Positions 8,538-9,816 of a stretch of 9,816 bases of DNA are shown here, one piece after another. Every line of letters begins with the position of its first letter. Positions within the stretch are counted from its first letter, which is position 1. Source of the stretch: Candidatus Nealsoniibacteriota bacterium (GTDB taxonomy: Bacteria; Patescibacteriota; Minisyncoccia; Minisyncoccales; GWA2-38-27); the NCBI GenBank assembly GCA_003556925.1, contig PWQC01000037.1, positions 1 to 9,816 on the forward strand, read 5' to 3'. The notes beneath the pieces are model-generated. The model saw nothing but the letters and a program-made list of their open reading frames with translations, had not been told where the DNA came from and made no database searches. Position numbers and translations under genes: made by a program.

Positions 8538-8565
8538 ATTTTACTTTATGATTGCTTTATGTCAA
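8538..8565 (-). promoter_or_regulatory. Sigma70-type promoter of the glucan synthase gene
   Basis: Read on the minus strand, a perfect -35 box TTGACA (8565-8560) is followed by a 16-base spacer and a -10 box TAAAAT (8543-8538, five of six consensus bases). Transcription should start near 8531, giving a leader of about 26 bases before the ATG at 8505. This is the best promoter-like sequence in the window and lies at the right distance from a large gene. The call rests on consensus match only. Confidence 0.7.
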
Positions 8566-8566
8566 A

Positions 8567-8595
8567 TTGCTTGCCGGCTTTTTTTATGTTATTAT
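8567..8595 (+). promoter_or_regulatory. Candidate dnaG promoter, probably giving a leaderless mRNA
   Basis: A weak -35 box TTGCTT (8567-8572), a 17-base spacer and a -10 box TATTAT (8590-8595, five of six consensus bases). A second, overlapping TATTAT at 8593-8598 pairs with TTGCCG (8571-8576) at a 16-base spacing. Transcription would begin at about 8602-8605, which is the dnaG start codon itself, in line with the absence of a Shine-Dalgarno. The -35 match is poor, so this is tentative. Confidence 0.4.
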
Positions 8596-8601
8596 TATGC
8601 T

Positions 8602-9816
8602 ATGACTGACTCTGTTATAGAAGAGATTAAAAGCAAGCTTGATATCGTGGAAGTTGTCCAGGGTTATATTAAATTAGAGAAGGCAGGAGCTAATTTTAGA
8701 GCCCCATGTCCCTTTCACAACGAAAAAGGTCCTTCCTTTTTTGTTTCTCCTGCCAGGCAAATTTGGCACTGCTTTGGGGCGTGCAGTGAAGGTGGCGATA
8801 TATTCAAGTTTGTTATGAAGATAGAAGGATTGGAATTTCCCGAAGCTTTGAGAGTGCTGGCTCAAAGGGCAGGGGTAACGCTTAAAAAAGAAAACTTCAA
8901 AGAACAGAGTCAGAGAAAGAGGATAGAGGAGATAAGTAATTTAGCTTGTTCTTTCTTTGAAACTCAATTAAAAGAGAGCAACTCTGGAAAGAGAGCCAAA
9001 GAGTACCTCTTAAAAAGAGGACTAAAAGAAGAAGATATTAAAAAATGGAGACTGGGATATTCTCCGGAAAAATGGGCGGCTTTGTCTGATTTTTTAGTCG
9101 GAAGGGGGTATCGGAGAGAAGAAGTAATATTGGCCGGACTGGCTCTGAAAAAAACAAAAGTTTATGATAGGTTCAGGGGAAGGATAATGTTCCCTATCCT
9201 TACTAATCAATCTCAGGTAGTCGGCTTCGGAGGAAGAGCCTTTAAAGAGGAAGAGACGGCCAAGTATATTAATACGCCTGCTACTTTGCTTTATAATAAG
9301 AGCAAAATATTATACGGTCTGGATAAAGCTCAGATAAACATCAGAAAAAAAGATAGCTGTCTTTTGGTAGAGGGTTATTTAGATGCCATTATGAGCCATC
9401 AAGCGGGATCCGACAACGCGGTTGCTGTATCTGGCACGGCTCTTACTTCTTTACAGTTGAATATTATTAAGAGACAAACTAATAATCTACTTATTGCCTT
9501 TGACATGGATCTGGCCGGCGATTCGGCCACAAAAAGAAGCATAGAAACGGCTCAAGCATTGGGCTTTGATATAAGGGTGGTGGTCATGCCTCAAGGAAAA
9601 GATCCGGCTGATATTATTGCTAAAAATCCAAAAGAATGGTTTAATTTAGTTAAAGGAGCGAAATCTATTTATGACTTTTATTTCGAGAGCGCTTTTTCAA
9701 AACATAATAAAAATACTATAGAAGGGAAGAAATATATTGCCGGGATAATTATTCCTGTTTTACAAAAAATTCCCAATAATATAGAGCAAAGTTTTTGGAT
9801 TAAAAAATTAGCTGAA
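8602..9816 (+). CDS. dnaG: DNA primase DnaG, 3'-partial (first 405 codons)
   Basis: Makes the RNA primers for leading- and lagging-strand DNA replication together with the replicative helicase DnaB. The N-terminal CHC2 zinc-binding domain has C36-x2-H39 (CPFHNEKGPSFF) and C57-x3-C61 (CFGACSEGGDIFKFVM). The catalytic core carries DRFRGRIMFPI (189-199), VGFGGRAF (207-214) and KYINTPAT. TOPRIM motifs follow: VEGYLDAI (256-263, acidic Glu257), FDMDLAG (300-306, metal-binding D301/D303) and GKDPADII (332-339). The gene runs off the window, so the rest of the core and the DnaB-interacting C-terminal domain are not visible. ATG 8602 is chosen because the first residues (MTDSVIEEIKSKLDIVEVVQGYIKL) align with the usual family start. 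An in-frame ATG at 8548 would add 18 Cys/Tyr-rich residues unlike the family. Neither start has a Shine-Dalgarno, and a -10-like box just upstream suggests a leaderless mRNA. It is transcribed divergently from the glucan synthase. Zinc spacing C-x3-C differs from the common C-x2-C. Confidence 0.97.
   Translation, partial: MTDSVIEEIKSKLDIVEVVQGYIKLEKAGANFRAPCPFHNEKGPSFFVSPARQIWHCFGACSEGGDIFKFVMKIEGLEFPEALRVLAQRAGVTLKKENFKEQSQRKRIEEISNLACSFFETQLKESNSGKRAKEYLLKRGLKEEDIKKWRLGYSPEKWAALSDFLVGRGYRREEVILAGLALKKTKVYDRFRGRIMFPILTNQSQVVGFGGRAFKEEETAKYINTPATLLYNKSKILYGLDKAQINIRKKDSCLLVEGYLDAIMSHQAGSDNAVAVSGTALTSLQLNIIKRQTNNLLIAFDMDLAGDSATKRSIETAQALGFDIRVVVMPQGKDPADIIAKNPKEWFNLVKGAKSIYDFYFESAFSKHNKNTIEGKKYIAGIIIPVLQKIPNNIEQSFWIKKLAE

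Noticed and set aside
8548..8601. Upstream in-frame ATG as the dnaG start
   Set aside because: It would add 18 residues rich in Cys and Tyr with no family counterpart, has no ribosome binding site, and lies upstream of the candidate dnaG promoter.
1..9816. CRISPR arrays, tRNA or rRNA genes, insertion sequences, tandem repeats
   Set aside because: I read both strands and saw no regularly spaced repeats, tRNA-like cloverleaf segments, transposase motifs or long terminal inverted repeats. Nearly all of the window is coding.

Overview
The window is AT-rich bacterial DNA with an unusually simple layout. One giant minus-strand gene fills about 82% of it, with a partial plus-strand gene at each end. 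The standard genetic code fits throughout. The DnaG sequence (CFGAC zinc knuckle, AFDMDLAGDSATKR in TOPRIM) and the Lys/Ile/Glu-rich composition remind me of Patescibacteria/CPR (Parcubacteria-like) genomes. This placement is from memory, is tentative, and has no rRNA or tree behind it.

Layout. (1) 1-438, plus strand: 3' part of an MscS-family mechanosensitive channel gene. It ends just after the beta domain, without the usual C-terminal alpha/beta domain. (2) 433-8505, minus strand: a complete 2,690-residue cyclic beta-1,2-glucan synthase (NdvB/Cgs type) with an N-terminal soluble region, a membrane-embedded GT84 glycosyltransferase, a glycoamylase/GH189-like cyclisation module and a GH94 phosphorylase module. 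Its stop codon and that of the MscS gene lie back to back in one TTATAA palindrome. (3) 8506-8601: a 96-bp divergent intergenic region. It holds a strong sigma70-type promoter for the synthase, a GC hairpin that overlaps the synthase ribosome binding site, and a weaker promoter reading into the primase gene. (4) 8602-9816, plus strand: the first 405 codons of dnaG (DNA primase), cut by the window edge.

How the parts may work together. Cyclic beta-1,2-glucans are osmoregulated periplasmic glucans in proteobacteria, and MscS channels release solutes on osmotic downshock. The first two genes therefore share an osmotic/envelope theme, although they are convergent and not an operon. dnaG is a housekeeping replication gene. 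Its -35 box lies one base from the -35 box of the synthase, so the two promoters probably compete.

I see no CRISPR array, tRNA, rRNA, transposase or insertion sequence. The most notable points are a full-length glucan synthase in what may be a reduced-genome lineage, changes at normally conserved positions of its cyclisation module, the leader hairpin over its start, and the clipped MscS gene with shared stop palindrome.
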